A stretch of 64,000 nucleotides of DNA from Ciceribacter sichuanensis (GTDB lineage: Bacteria > Pseudomonadota > Alphaproteobacteria > Rhizobiales > Rhizobiaceae), in NCBI RefSeq assembly GCF_024055605.1, contig NZ_JAMXLX010000002.1, forward strand, positions 248,001-312,000. The letters run 5' to 3'. The notes under the pieces are model-generated. The model was not told the DNA's origin. It did not search any database and saw only the letters and a list, made by a program, of their open reading frames with translations. The first letter of the stretch is position 1; each line of letters opens with the position of its first letter. Both the position numbers and the translations under genes were made by a program. Shown piece by piece: positions 34,540-41,802 of the stretch.

Positions 34540-36099
34540 CTACTCCAGTGGCACTGCGACGAGCCGGAGATTGCCCTCGCCGTCGGCCACCATCAGATGC
34601 GCGCTGCGGCGTCCCTCACCCTTGAGCGCGGCCAGCATGTCGATGACATCCTTCGGCACCTGCATGAATTCCTGAGCCACCTCGACGATCACCTGCCCGA
34701 CCTTCAACCCCTTGGCCTCGGCCTGCGAACCAGGCAGAACCTTGGTGATGATGACGCCTTCGACGCTCTCCGCGATGGAATAGGTCTTCCGACCGGCATC
34801 ATCGAGTGTCGCAAGTTCGACGCCGATGAGGTTTTCCATCACCGGAGCCGAGCTGTTGCCCTGTTCCTCGGGAGCTTGCTGGTCTTCCTCGATGGTGCCG
34901 TCATCTTCCGGCGCGGCCTCGCCACCGCCCTCGGGTGCTGCGTCTTCTCCACTTTCTGTCTGATCGTCCGATTTGGCCTGCTGCTCATCTTCCAGACGGC
35001 CGAGATTCACCTTTACGGTTTCCTCCTTGCCGTCACGCAGGATGACGACATCGACTTCCGCCCCGACGCGGCTCTCGGCAACGATACGCACCAGATCGCG
35101 GGTGTCGCCAACCTTCTTGCCGTCGAAGCCGACGATCACGTCGCCGACCTTGATCGGACCGTTCTCGACCGGTCCACCCTTGACGATGCCGCTGACCAGG
35201 GCGCCGCGCGCCTTGCCGACAATGCCGACACTCTCGGCCACGTCGTCGGTGACAGGCTGAATGCGAACGCCGAGCCAGCCGCGCCGTGTCTCGCCGAATT
35301 CCATGAGCTGCTTGATGACATTCTCCGCAAGCTCCGTCGGAACCGCAAAGCCGATACCGATGGAACCGCCGCTCGGCGAGATGATCGCCGTATTGATGCC
35401 GATGACTTCGCCGTTCATGTTGAACAACGGACCACCGGAATTGCCCTTGTTGATCGCGGCATCCGTCTGGATGAAGTTGTCGTAGGGTCCGGCATTGATG
35501 TTGCGGCCACTGGCCGAGATGATGCCGACGGTCACCGAACCACCAAGGCCGAAGGGGTTGCCGATCGCCATCACCCAGTCGCCGATGCGCATCTTGCGGG
35601 AATCGCCGAACTTGACCGACTTGAGCGGCGCAGGAGGCTCGACCTTCAACACCGAAAGGTCGGTCTTTGTATCCGTGCCGATCAGCTTTGCCTTGAGCTT
35701 GGAGCCATCCGGGAAGATCGCCTCGATGTCATCGGCATTCTCGATCACGTGATTGTTGGTAACGATGAAACCGCTCGGGTCGATGACGAAGCCTGAACCG
35801 AGCGAATTGACCTTGTTATTGCCGTCCTGGCTGCCGCGGTTCTTGAAGAAATCCTCGAAAAGCTCCTGGAAGGGAGACCCCTCCGGCAGCTTCGGCATCG
35901 GCGCATCACGCTCTTCCTTGACGCTCTGCGAGGTGGAGATGTTAACCACCGCGTCCAGCAGGCCCGAGGCGAGATCCGCAACCGATTCGGGTCCCTGGGC
36001 TCGCACGGGATATGGCGCGACGACACTGCCGACGGCAAGGGCTGCCCCGACCAGGAATGCTGGAAGGAGGGAATGGCGCTTGCGGGCGTCGATGGTCAT
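34540..36099 (-). CDS. degP: Periplasmic Do-family serine endoprotease (DegP/HtrA)
   Basis: 519 residues. The signal peptide ends near residue 35 (PVRAQ-GP). The trypsin-like domain has H117 (VTNNHVIENAD), D147 (TDLSVLKV) and S221 (GNSGGPLF), followed by two PDZ domains (about 275-365 and 430-510). The inter-PDZ linker is rich in Glu, Asp, Gln and Ala. It degrades or refolds misfolded envelope proteins. It is downstream of hflK-hflC-DUF2065 on the same strand, a conserved alphaproteobacterial arrangement that joins two envelope quality-control systems. Confidence 0.95.
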   Translation of the reverse strand: MTIDARKRHSLLPAFLVGAALAVGSVVAPYPVRAQGPESVADLASGLLDAVVNISTSQSVKEERDAPMPKLPEGSPFQELFEDFFKNRGSQDGNNKVNSLGSGFVIDPSGFIVTNNHVIENADDIEAIFPDGSKLKAKLIGTDTKTDLSVLKVEPPAPLKSVKFGDSRKMRIGDWVMAIGNPFGLGGSVTVGIISASGRNINAGPYDNFIQTDAAINKGNSGGPLFNMNGEVIGINTAIISPSGGSIGIGFAVPTELAENVIKQLMEFGETRRGWLGVRIQPVTDDVAESVGIVGKARGALVSGIVKGGPVENGPIKVGDVIVGFDGKKVGDTRDLVRIVAESRVGAEVDVVILRDGKEETVKVNLGRLEDEQQAKSDDQTESGEDAAPEGGGEAAPEDDGTIEEDQQAPEEQGNSSAPVMENLIGVELATLDDAGRKTYSIAESVEGVIITKVLPGSQAEAKGLKVGQVIVEVAQEFMQVPKDVIDMLAALKGEGRRSAHLMVADGEGNLRLVAVPLE

Positions 36100-36196
36100 G
36101 AGGCTTCCTCTGCGGTTCGGAAATCGCTTTTTGGCGACAGCATAAGGCGGAATGATGAAAGGTTAAATCAATTTCAGGCGAGACCTCACCGCTCCG

Positions 36197-36382
36197 TCAT
36201 CCGCGAAGCAGCCATACGAGAGCGACGCCAAAGGCAATCGCGACAAGACCGGAAAGACGCAACTGCCCTTCAGGAATGTCAGGCAACAGCTTCGCCATCC
36301 TGACAAGCAAACGAGGGGCTAGTGCATAGACCAGCCCCTCGATGATGAGAAAGAACGCCACGCCTGTCAGAAAATCCGACAT
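36197..36382 (-). CDS. DUF2065 small inner-membrane protein
   Basis: 61 residues with two predicted membrane helices (about 4-25 and 43-60). MSDFLTGVAFFLIIEGLVYALAPRL and the closing LRLSGLVAIAFGVALVWLLR are typical of DUF2065, a family commonly encoded right after hflC. It lies 10 bp after hflC and 97 bp before degP. Function unknown; the conserved position suggests a part in HflKC or protease function. Confidence 0.88.
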   Translation of the reverse strand: MSDFLTGVAFFLIIEGLVYALAPRLLVRMAKLLPDIPEGQLRLSGLVAIAFGVALVWLLRG

Positions 36383-36392
36383 GGCGCCCCTA

Positions 36393-37313
36393 TCAGTTGT
36401 TGGCAGCTGCCGGCGCGGCAGGCGCGGCTGCAGCAGGACCCGAGGCTCCGTTGAAATAACGGAAGAATTCGGAATCCGGCGAAAGGACCATCGTCGTGCC
36501 GTTGCCACCCAACGCCCCGTTATAAGCGCGCATCGAACGGTAGAACTCGAAGAAGTCCGGATCGCGCGAGAAGGCTTCCGCGAATACGCGGTTACGCTCG
36601 GCATCGCCCTCGCCTCGCAGCACTTCCGAATCACGCTGGGCTTCCGCCTGGAGTTCGACGACCTGACGGTCGGCGATTGCGCGGCGACGCTGGCCTTCTT
36701 CATTACCACGGGCACGGATGAGTTCGGCTTCCGCCAGACGTTCGGCCTTCATGCGATCGAAGGTCTGCTGGGAGACTTCCTGTGTCAGGTCGGTACGACG
36801 GATGCGAACGTCCTCGATGGTGATACCGAGCGATTCGGCGTCTGCCCGAAGGTCGTCGCGAACCTCCTGCATCATCGAAGCACGGGCGTCGGACAGAGCG
36901 GATTCGAAACCCCTCAGACCATAAACCCGGCGCAGCGATGCATCGAGACGGGTTGTAAGACGGGTTTCGGCAGCGTCGCGGTCGCCCGAAACGGTTTCGC
37001 GGAAGCGGCGTGCATCGGTGATCTTGTAGACCACGAAGGCATCCACCTCGTAGAATTTACCGCCCGAAACCTGAACGCGGATGTTGTCGAGATCGAAGCG
37101 AAGCGCCTGATCTTCCACGTACTGGACACGGTCGGCATCGGCAAACGCGAAGGGCAGCTTGAAGTAGAGACCCGGGTCCTTGTAGACGGCCTGGATCTGA
37201 CCGAAACGGACCACGATTGCCTGCTGACGTTCGTTGACGACGAACACCGACGAGTAGATGAGCAGCAGAACGGCGGCAAGGCCGATCAAGATAGCGACAA
37301 GGCGATTGGACAT
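36393..37313 (-). CDS. hflC: FtsH protease modulator HflC
   Basis: 306 residues. A single N-terminal membrane helix (residues ~5-25) is followed by a SPFH/band 7 domain (VVNERQQAIVVRFGQIQAVYKDPGLYFKLPF) and a helical C-terminus rich in Glu, Arg and Ala (AEAELIRARGNEEGQRRRAIA). It ends in an Ala/Pro-rich tail. With HflK it forms a large cage around FtsH and modulates its proteolysis. The ATG at 37313 starts 2 bp after the hflK stop with GGGAGG upstream; a TTG at 37319 is possible. Confidence 0.95.
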   Translation of the reverse strand: MSNRLVAILIGLAAVLLLIYSSVFVVNERQQAIVVRFGQIQAVYKDPGLYFKLPFAFADADRVQYVEDQALRFDLDNIRVQVSGGKFYEVDAFVVYKITDARRFRETVSGDRDAAETRLTTRLDASLRRVYGLRGFESALSDARASMMQEVRDDLRADAESLGITIEDVRIRRTDLTQEVSQQTFDRMKAERLAEAELIRARGNEEGQRRRAIADRQVVELQAEAQRDSEVLRGEGDAERNRVFAEAFSRDPDFFEFYRSMRAYNGALGGNGTTMVLSPDSEFFRYFNGASGPAAAAPAAPAAANN

Positions 37314-37315
37314 GA

Positions 37316-38410
37316 TCAATTGCCTCCCTGCTGCGTCTGGCCCTGGCCCATGCGATTGAGCTCGTTGAGCGGCAGATAGGGCACGACGCCCTGCTTCTCG
37401 TCGATGATGACCTTGTTGGAGTTCTTCAGAACCTGCTCCATGGTTTCAAGATAGAGGCGCTTGCGAGTAACGTCGGGCGCCTTGCTGTATTCCTCGTGGA
37501 TGTCGACGAAGCGCTGGGCTTCACCCTCGGCTTCCTTGACGACACGGTCCTTGTAGGCGGCCGCTTCTTCACGGATCTGCGCGGCCTGACCGCGAGCCTG
37601 ACCAAGCTGCTGGTTGGCATACTTGTTGGCTTCCTCGACGAAACGGTCTTCGTCCTGTTCGGCACGCTGCACTTCATCGAAGGCGTCGGCCACTTCGCGC
37701 GGCGGGGCCGCATCTTCGATCGCAACGGCATTGATCGAAATGCCTGCGCCGTAGCTATCCATGGTGCCCTGGATGATCGCCTTCACGTCCGCTGCAATCT
37801 GCTGACGCGCATCGCGGAAGATGTCCTGCGCCGGACGACGGCCGACGATTTCGCGCATGGCGCTTTCGGCAACCTGCTGCAGCGTCTGCGGCGGGCTTTC
37901 GATATTGAAGAGATAGGCCTTGGGATCGCTCACTGTGAAGAGAACCGAGAACTGCACGTTCACGATGTTCTGATCGCCCGAAAGCATCAGACCGGCGCTC
38001 GAAGACGAAGAGGCCTTCGCGCCGATGTTCTGCTGTTGCTCGGTGACCTTGACGATCTCGACGGTTTCGAGCGGCCAAAGATGGAAATGCAGGCCAGGCA
38101 TGGAAATCTCTTCCTGCGGCTTACCGAAGCGCAGTTCGACACCGCGCTCGTCCGGCTGCACCGTATAAATGGCCTGCATGGCCCAGAATGCGCCGAGCAC
38201 GAGAAGCAGAACGACCACTACGCCGCCGTTGAAACCTCCCGGCACGATGTTCTTCAGCCTGTCCTGCCCGCGACGGATGAGATCCTCAAGGTCGGGCGGC
38301 GTATTGCCACCGCCGCCGCGCGGCCGGTTCGGCCCCTGCCCCCAGGGTCCCTGATTGTTACCGCCGCCGCCGCCCCATGGGCCGCCGCCGTTCTGATTGC
38401 TCCAGGGCAT
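37316..38410 (-). CDS. hflK: FtsH protease modulator HflK
   Basis: 364 residues. The first ~35 residues are Gly/Asn/Pro-rich (MPWSNQNGGGPWGGGGG), then a TPPDLEDLIRRGQDRLKNIVPGG segment, a membrane helix (~60-80) and a SPFH domain (VQPDERGVELRFGKPQEEISMPGLHFHLWP). The coiled-coil region has QLGQARGQAAQIREEAAAYKDRVVKEAEG. It pairs with HflC. The start at 38410 follows AGAGG. A 149-bp gap separates it from folA upstream and may hold a promoter. Confidence 0.95.
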   Translation of the reverse strand: MPWSNQNGGGPWGGGGGNNQGPWGQGPNRPRGGGGNTPPDLEDLIRRGQDRLKNIVPGGFNGGVVVVLLLVLGAFWAMQAIYTVQPDERGVELRFGKPQEEISMPGLHFHLWPLETVEIVKVTEQQQNIGAKASSSSSAGLMLSGDQNIVNVQFSVLFTVSDPKAYLFNIESPPQTLQQVAESAMREIVGRRPAQDIFRDARQQIAADVKAIIQGTMDSYGAGISINAVAIEDAAPPREVADAFDEVQRAEQDEDRFVEEANKYANQQLGQARGQAAQIREEAAAYKDRVVKEAEGEAQRFVDIHEEYSKAPDVTRKRLYLETMEQVLKNSNKVIIDEKQGVVPYLPLNELNRMGQGQTQQGGN

Positions 38411-38559
38411 CAATACCTCTTTGTTTGCAAGTGCTCCCATCATCCCAGCCGCCGGCACTCGCGGGCCGCGGACGGAACGCTCGTCCCGTTATAGGTATCG
38501 GGCCGAGGCCTTTCAACGGAAAGTACCTAACTTCTTCTGCCGTTAGGGAAAATAATGCG

Positions 38560-39084
38560 TTATGCCGCAGGACGACGCCGGTAGGTGGTGTATCGCGTCG
38601 GATAATTATCCTTCTCGCCGGCGGGAACCAGCGTTTCCTGCACTTTTTCGAACACCGCCGGATCTATCTCCGGGAATACGGTATCGCCCTCGATCGCAGC
38701 TTCGACATGGGTGACATGCAGCACACCGGCGAGCGGCAGTGCCTGCCGGTAGATCTCACCACCGCCGGCGACGCAGACCTCGTCAACACCCGTCTCGACC
38801 GCGATTTCCTTAGACCGCTCAATGGCTTCGTCCAGACTACGAACAGTCTCGACGCCAGCGACATCTATCGCTGCCCCGCGGCTTACGATGACATGCGGGC
38901 GCCCCGGCAGCGGTTTGCCGCCCACGGATTCGAAGGTCTTGCGCCCCATGACCAGCGGCTTGCCGAGAGTGAGCGCCTTGAAGCGCTTGAGGTCGGTCGA
39001 CAGCTTCCATGGCATATCGCCGTTGCGGCCGATCACGTTGTTGGACGCCATCGCGACCACGATCACAATTTCGGGATTGGACAT
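38560..39084 (-). CDS. folA: Dihydrofolate reductase
   Basis: 174 residues. The N-terminal IVIVVAMASNNVIGRNGDMPWKLSTDLKRFK contains the active-site Asp/Trp region, followed by LVMGRKTFESVGGKPLPGR and VCVAGGGEIYRQAL (NADPH loop). It reduces dihydrofolate to tetrahydrofolate and so recycles the product of thymidylate synthase, which is encoded 32 bp upstream on the same strand. A CCTAAC/GTTAGG inverted repeat lies just after the stop (38526-38547). Confidence 0.96.
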   Translation of the reverse strand: MSNPEIVIVVAMASNNVIGRNGDMPWKLSTDLKRFKALTLGKPLVMGRKTFESVGGKPLPGRPHVIVSRGAAIDVAGVETVRSLDEAIERSKEIAVETGVDEVCVAGGGEIYRQALPLAGVLHVTHVEAAIEGDTVFPEIDPAVFEKVQETLVPAGEKDNYPTRYTTYRRRPAA

Positions 39085-39116
39085 TTTCTGTCTTTCGTGA
39101 ATGCCCGTCCGGGGTG

Positions 39117-39911
39117 TCAGACGGCGATCGGCGCCTTGATGCTTGCATCAGCCTCGTAGCCTTCGAGGCTGAAATCCTCGAAACGGAACGAGAAGATGTC
39201 GCGCACTTCCGGATTGATCTTCATTCTCGGCAAAGCCTTCGGCGTACGGGCAAGCTGCTGTTTCGCCTGCTCGAAATGGTTCGCGTAAAGATGCGCGTCG
39301 CCGAGCGTATGCACGAAATCGCCGGGCTCGAGATCCGTCACCTGCGCCACCATCATCGTCAGCAACGCATAGGAAGCGATGTTGAAGGGCACGCCGAGGA
39401 AGATATCGGCGGAACGCTGGTAGAGCTGGCAGGAGAGCCTGCCATCCGCCACATAGAACTGGAACAGGCAGTGGCAGGGCGGCAGCGCCATCTCGTCCAC
39501 TTCGGCCGGGTTCCAGGCGGAAACGATATGCCGGCGCGAATTGGGGTTCTTGCGGATGCCTTCCACCAGATTGGCGATCTGGTCGATATGGCCGCCGTCG
39601 CCGGTCGGCCAGGAACGCCACTGCGCGCCGTAGACAGGACCGAGATTGCCGTTCTCGTCGGCCCATTCGTCCCAGATGGAAACTCCGTGCTCATGCAGAT
39701 AGGCGATATTGGTCTCGCCCTTCAGGAACCACAGCAGTTCGTGAATGATCGAACGAAGATGCAGCTTCTTGGTCGTGAGAACCGGAAAGCCCTCACCGAG
39801 GTCGTAGCGCATCTGATAGCCGAAAACCGAACGCGTGCCTGTGCCGGTCCGGTCGCCACGATCCGTGCCGTTGTCCATCACATGCTGCAGGAGATCCAGA
39901 TACTGCTTCAT
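39117..39911 (-). CDS. thyA: Thymidylate synthase
   Basis: 264 residues, the classic E. coli-like length. [19 protein letters not shown] at the N-terminus, the nucleophile C146 in [12 protein letters not shown], and [20 protein letters not shown] are intact. It methylates dUMP with methylene-tetrahydrofolate. It is first in the thyA-folA pair. The ATG at 39911 gives the family start MKQYLDLLQ; an upstream ATG at 39941 would add ten residues. It diverges from the tmRNA gene, with about 230 bp of spacer. Confidence 0.96.
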   Translation of the reverse strand: MKQYLDLLQHVMDNGTDRGDRTGTGTRSVFGYQMRYDLGEGFPVLTTKKLHLRSIIHELLWFLKGETNIAYLHEHGVSIWDEWADENGNLGPVYGAQWRSWPTGDGGHIDQIANLVEGIRKNPNSRRHIVSAWNPAEVDEMALPPCHCLFQFYVADGRLSCQLYQRSADIFLGVPFNIASYALLTMMVAQVTDLEPGDFVHTLGDAHLYANHFEQAKQQLARTPKALPRMKINPEVRDIFSFRFEDFSLEGYEADASIKAPIAV

Positions 39912-40139
39912 TGTTCCGTCTTCGACTCGAGAGGAGGACATCGCAATTTAGTGCGACCACACGAGGGAACCAAGGCGGGGCACGATAAATTACGCCGATC
40001 ATTGCATTTAGCGCGCTCGGTCAGCCGGACCAAGGTGCTGGCAGCAGTTTCCCCCGATTATCGCGGCGGCAGAAACAACCGCCGAAAGCAGCGACGCCCC
40101 CCTTTTCAATGCAGCAGGAAACACCTATATCACTCCTGC
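39912..40139. promoter_or_regulatory. thyA-ssrA divergent region with the predicted ssrA promoter
   Basis: TTTTCA at 40104-40109, a 17-bp spacer and TATATC at 40127-40132 place transcription start at about 40140, exactly where the tmRNA acceptor piece is expected to begin. Nothing else recognisable in this gap. Confidence 0.55.
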
Positions 40140-40469
40140 CGGCTTTCGGGTCGGCTATGGCGATAAACGGTCGGTGTAATAAACCTATTGGACCCGGGGG
40201 CGGTACCCGGCGCCTCCACCAAAAACCGGTCGGTCCGTGATGACCGGCTTTTGATGGGGGCGAAATAGGATCGACAAGGGCGTAAAGATCGAACTTTTGC
40301 TCGGCATGATACCGCCGTTATCGGGTCACAAGTGTAGTTGCAAACGACAACAACGCTAAGGGTTATGCTCTCGCTGCCTAATGGCGGTGCGGGAAACCCA
40401 CTCTAAAGCCCTCTAGGTTAGCCCCTTGAGGCGGGGTCCGAAGGCACCTGGCAACAGAAGCCTTCACCT
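40140..40469 (+). ncRNA. ssrA: Circularly permuted two-piece tmRNA
   Basis: The acceptor piece comes first and ends with CCA at 40219-40221. The T-arm region GGACCCGGGGGCGGTACCCGG lies just before it. After a ~34-base spacer that forms a hairpin (to be removed), the coding piece starts GGGGGCGAAATAGGATCGAC at 40256. The 7-bp acceptor stem pairs 40256-40262 (GGGGGCG) with 40211-40217 (CGCCTCC). The tag frame starts with the resume codon GCA at 40340. The 5' and 3' ends (about 40140 and 40469) are estimates from the promoter and from remembered piece sizes of about 80 and 215 bases. It rescues stalled ribosomes and tags their products. Confidence 0.93.
40340..40381 (+). other. tmRNA proteolysis-tag reading frame
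   Basis: Codons read ANDNNAKGYALAA followed by TAA; with the charged alanine the tag is AANDNNAKGYALAA. The terminal Ala-Ala is the ClpX recognition end, and the AANDN-like start is where SspB binds. Confidence 0.93.
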
Positions 40470-40620
40470 AACTCTTTTCCCTCATTCTTCCTCGCCTACC
40501 CCCTTCCGCCAAAATCATGTACTATCGCCTGATATGACTCGTCACCGGGGGCTTTCCCGCTGTCCGGCGCCATGGCATATAGCCGTGGAAAGACGTCACA
40601 GGAAAGAAAGACAGGACCAT

Positions 40621-41130
40621 ATGGCGCAGGACCATATTCGCTACGACATTCTGGCTCAGGACGCGCTGCGCGGTGTCATCCGCAAGGTTTTGACGGAGGT
40701 CGCAGCCACCGGCCGTCTGCCAGGTGACCACCACTTCTTCATCACCTTCCTGACCGGCGCGCCGGGCGTGCGCATTTCCCAGCACCTGAAGGCCAAGTAC
40801 GCCGAGCAGATGACCATCGTCATCCAGCACCAGTTCTGGGACCTGAAGGTGACCGACAGCCTGTTCGAGATCGGCCTGTCCTTCTCCGACACGCCGGAAA
40901 AGCTGGTCATCCCCTTCAACGCGATTCGCGGCTTCTATGACCCCTCGGTGAACTTCGAACTCGAATTCGATGTGCCGCTCGCAGAAGAAGACGAGGAAGG
41001 TGCAGAGATCACCGCTTATCCAGTCTCCGCCGCCGCCGCCGAACACACGGAAGAAACGGCTGAGAAGCCGGCCGAAGAGAAGAAGGAAGGTTCCGTCGTT
41101 TCTCTCGACGCATTCCGCAAGAAGCAGTGA
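40621..41130 (+). CDS. sspB: ClpXP adaptor SspB (alpha-proteobacterial type)
   Basis: 169 residues. The N-terminal ~120 (IRYDILAQDALRGVIRKVL, LPGDHHFFITFLTGAPGVRIS, MTIVIQHQFWDLKV, FNAIRGFYDPSVNFELEFD) form the SspB fold that binds the ssrA tag. An acidic flexible linker follows (~125-160, rich in Glu/Ala), and the C-terminal SLDAFRKKQ matches the short motif that docks on ClpX. It delivers tmRNA-tagged proteins to ClpXP. It lies about 150 bp after ssrA on the same strand. The ATG at 40621 was chosen because the family starts there; an open frame extends upstream. Confidence 0.95.
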   Translation: MAQDHIRYDILAQDALRGVIRKVLTEVAATGRLPGDHHFFITFLTGAPGVRISQHLKAKYAEQMTIVIQHQFWDLKVTDSLFEIGLSFSDTPEKLVIPFNAIRGFYDPSVNFELEFDVPLAEEDEEGAEITAYPVSAAAAEHTEETAEKPAEEKKEGSVVSLDAFRKKQ

Positions 41131-41188
41131 CCTGTGATCAGGGGCGCCTCAAAAGAGGTGCCCTCTTGCCCCCGCCGGAACATCAAAG

Positions 41189-41380
41189 ATGAGCGCAGAC
41201 GTCGTCAATCTCCGCCAGTTCAGGAAGACCAAGGTCCGCTCCGAAAAGGAAGCAAAGGCCGAACAGAACCGTATCACCTTCGGTCGCACCAAGGTCGAGA
41301 AGCAGTTGACCCACGCGCTCAACAAGAAGGCCGAAAAGACCCTCGACCAGGGACGGCTTGAACATCCGAAGCCTGAGTGA
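41189..41380 (+). CDS. DUF4169 family small protein
   Basis: 63 residues, strongly basic: VVNLRQFRKTKVRSEKEAKAEQNRITFGRTKVEK. The V-N-L-R-x-x-R-K start is the DUF4169 hallmark. Likely cytosolic and helical; function unknown. It follows sspB by 58 bp and precedes a ribbon-helix-helix gene by about 90 bp on the same strand, so the three may be co-transcribed. Confidence 0.85.
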   Translation: MSADVVNLRQFRKTKVRSEKEAKAEQNRITFGRTKVEKQLTHALNKKAEKTLDQGRLEHPKPE

Positions 41381-41471
41381 CGCGTCTCACAGCAAGCTCT
41401 TCCGCTTCAGGCACTTACCACCATTTCCGGAATCACTTTGTGAAAGACCTTTCCACCGGGATGAGGCAATC

Positions 41472-41693
41472 GTGATCCGTAAGCATTCAATCACCTTGCG
41501 AGGCCATCGCACCAGCTTCTCACTCGAAAACCCGTTCATGGATGAGTTGAGAGCGATAGCCGACGAGCGCAACCTGCCGCTCGCGGCCCTCATCACGGAG
41601 CTCGACGAGAACCGCGACCCGACGGCCAATCTCTCTTCGGCGCTTAGGCTCTATGTTCTGAATTGGCTGAAGGCAAAGGCTCAAAAGACCTGA
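41472..41693 (+). CDS. Ribbon-helix-helix domain protein
   Basis: 73 residues from a GTG at 41472. IRKHSITLRGHRTSFSLENPFMDELRAIADERNLPLAALITELDENR fits the ribbon-helix-helix family whose members are often encoded next to DUF4169 and sspB in rhizobia. ALRLYVLNWLKAKA closes it. DNA binding is plausible but untested. The frame is open upstream to an ATG at 41358, which would overlap the DUF4169 gene; the GTG avoids that. Confidence 0.8.
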   Translation: MIRKHSITLRGHRTSFSLENPFMDELRAIADERNLPLAALITELDENRDPTANLSSALRLYVLNWLKAKAQKT

Positions 41694-41802
41694 GCTATCC
41701 CGCGTCCATAACGCCCGTTCGCCACAGATCGACCGCAGCAGGCGAAGGAAAAAACGGATGAACGGCTCCGCATTCATCCCGATGGACTACCCAAGCACAC
41801 GC

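Noticed and set aside
40140..40255. tRNA-like acceptor end read as a separate tRNA gene
   Set aside because: There is no anticodon arm; the stem pairs with the downstream GGGGGCG, so it is the acceptor piece of the permuted tmRNA.
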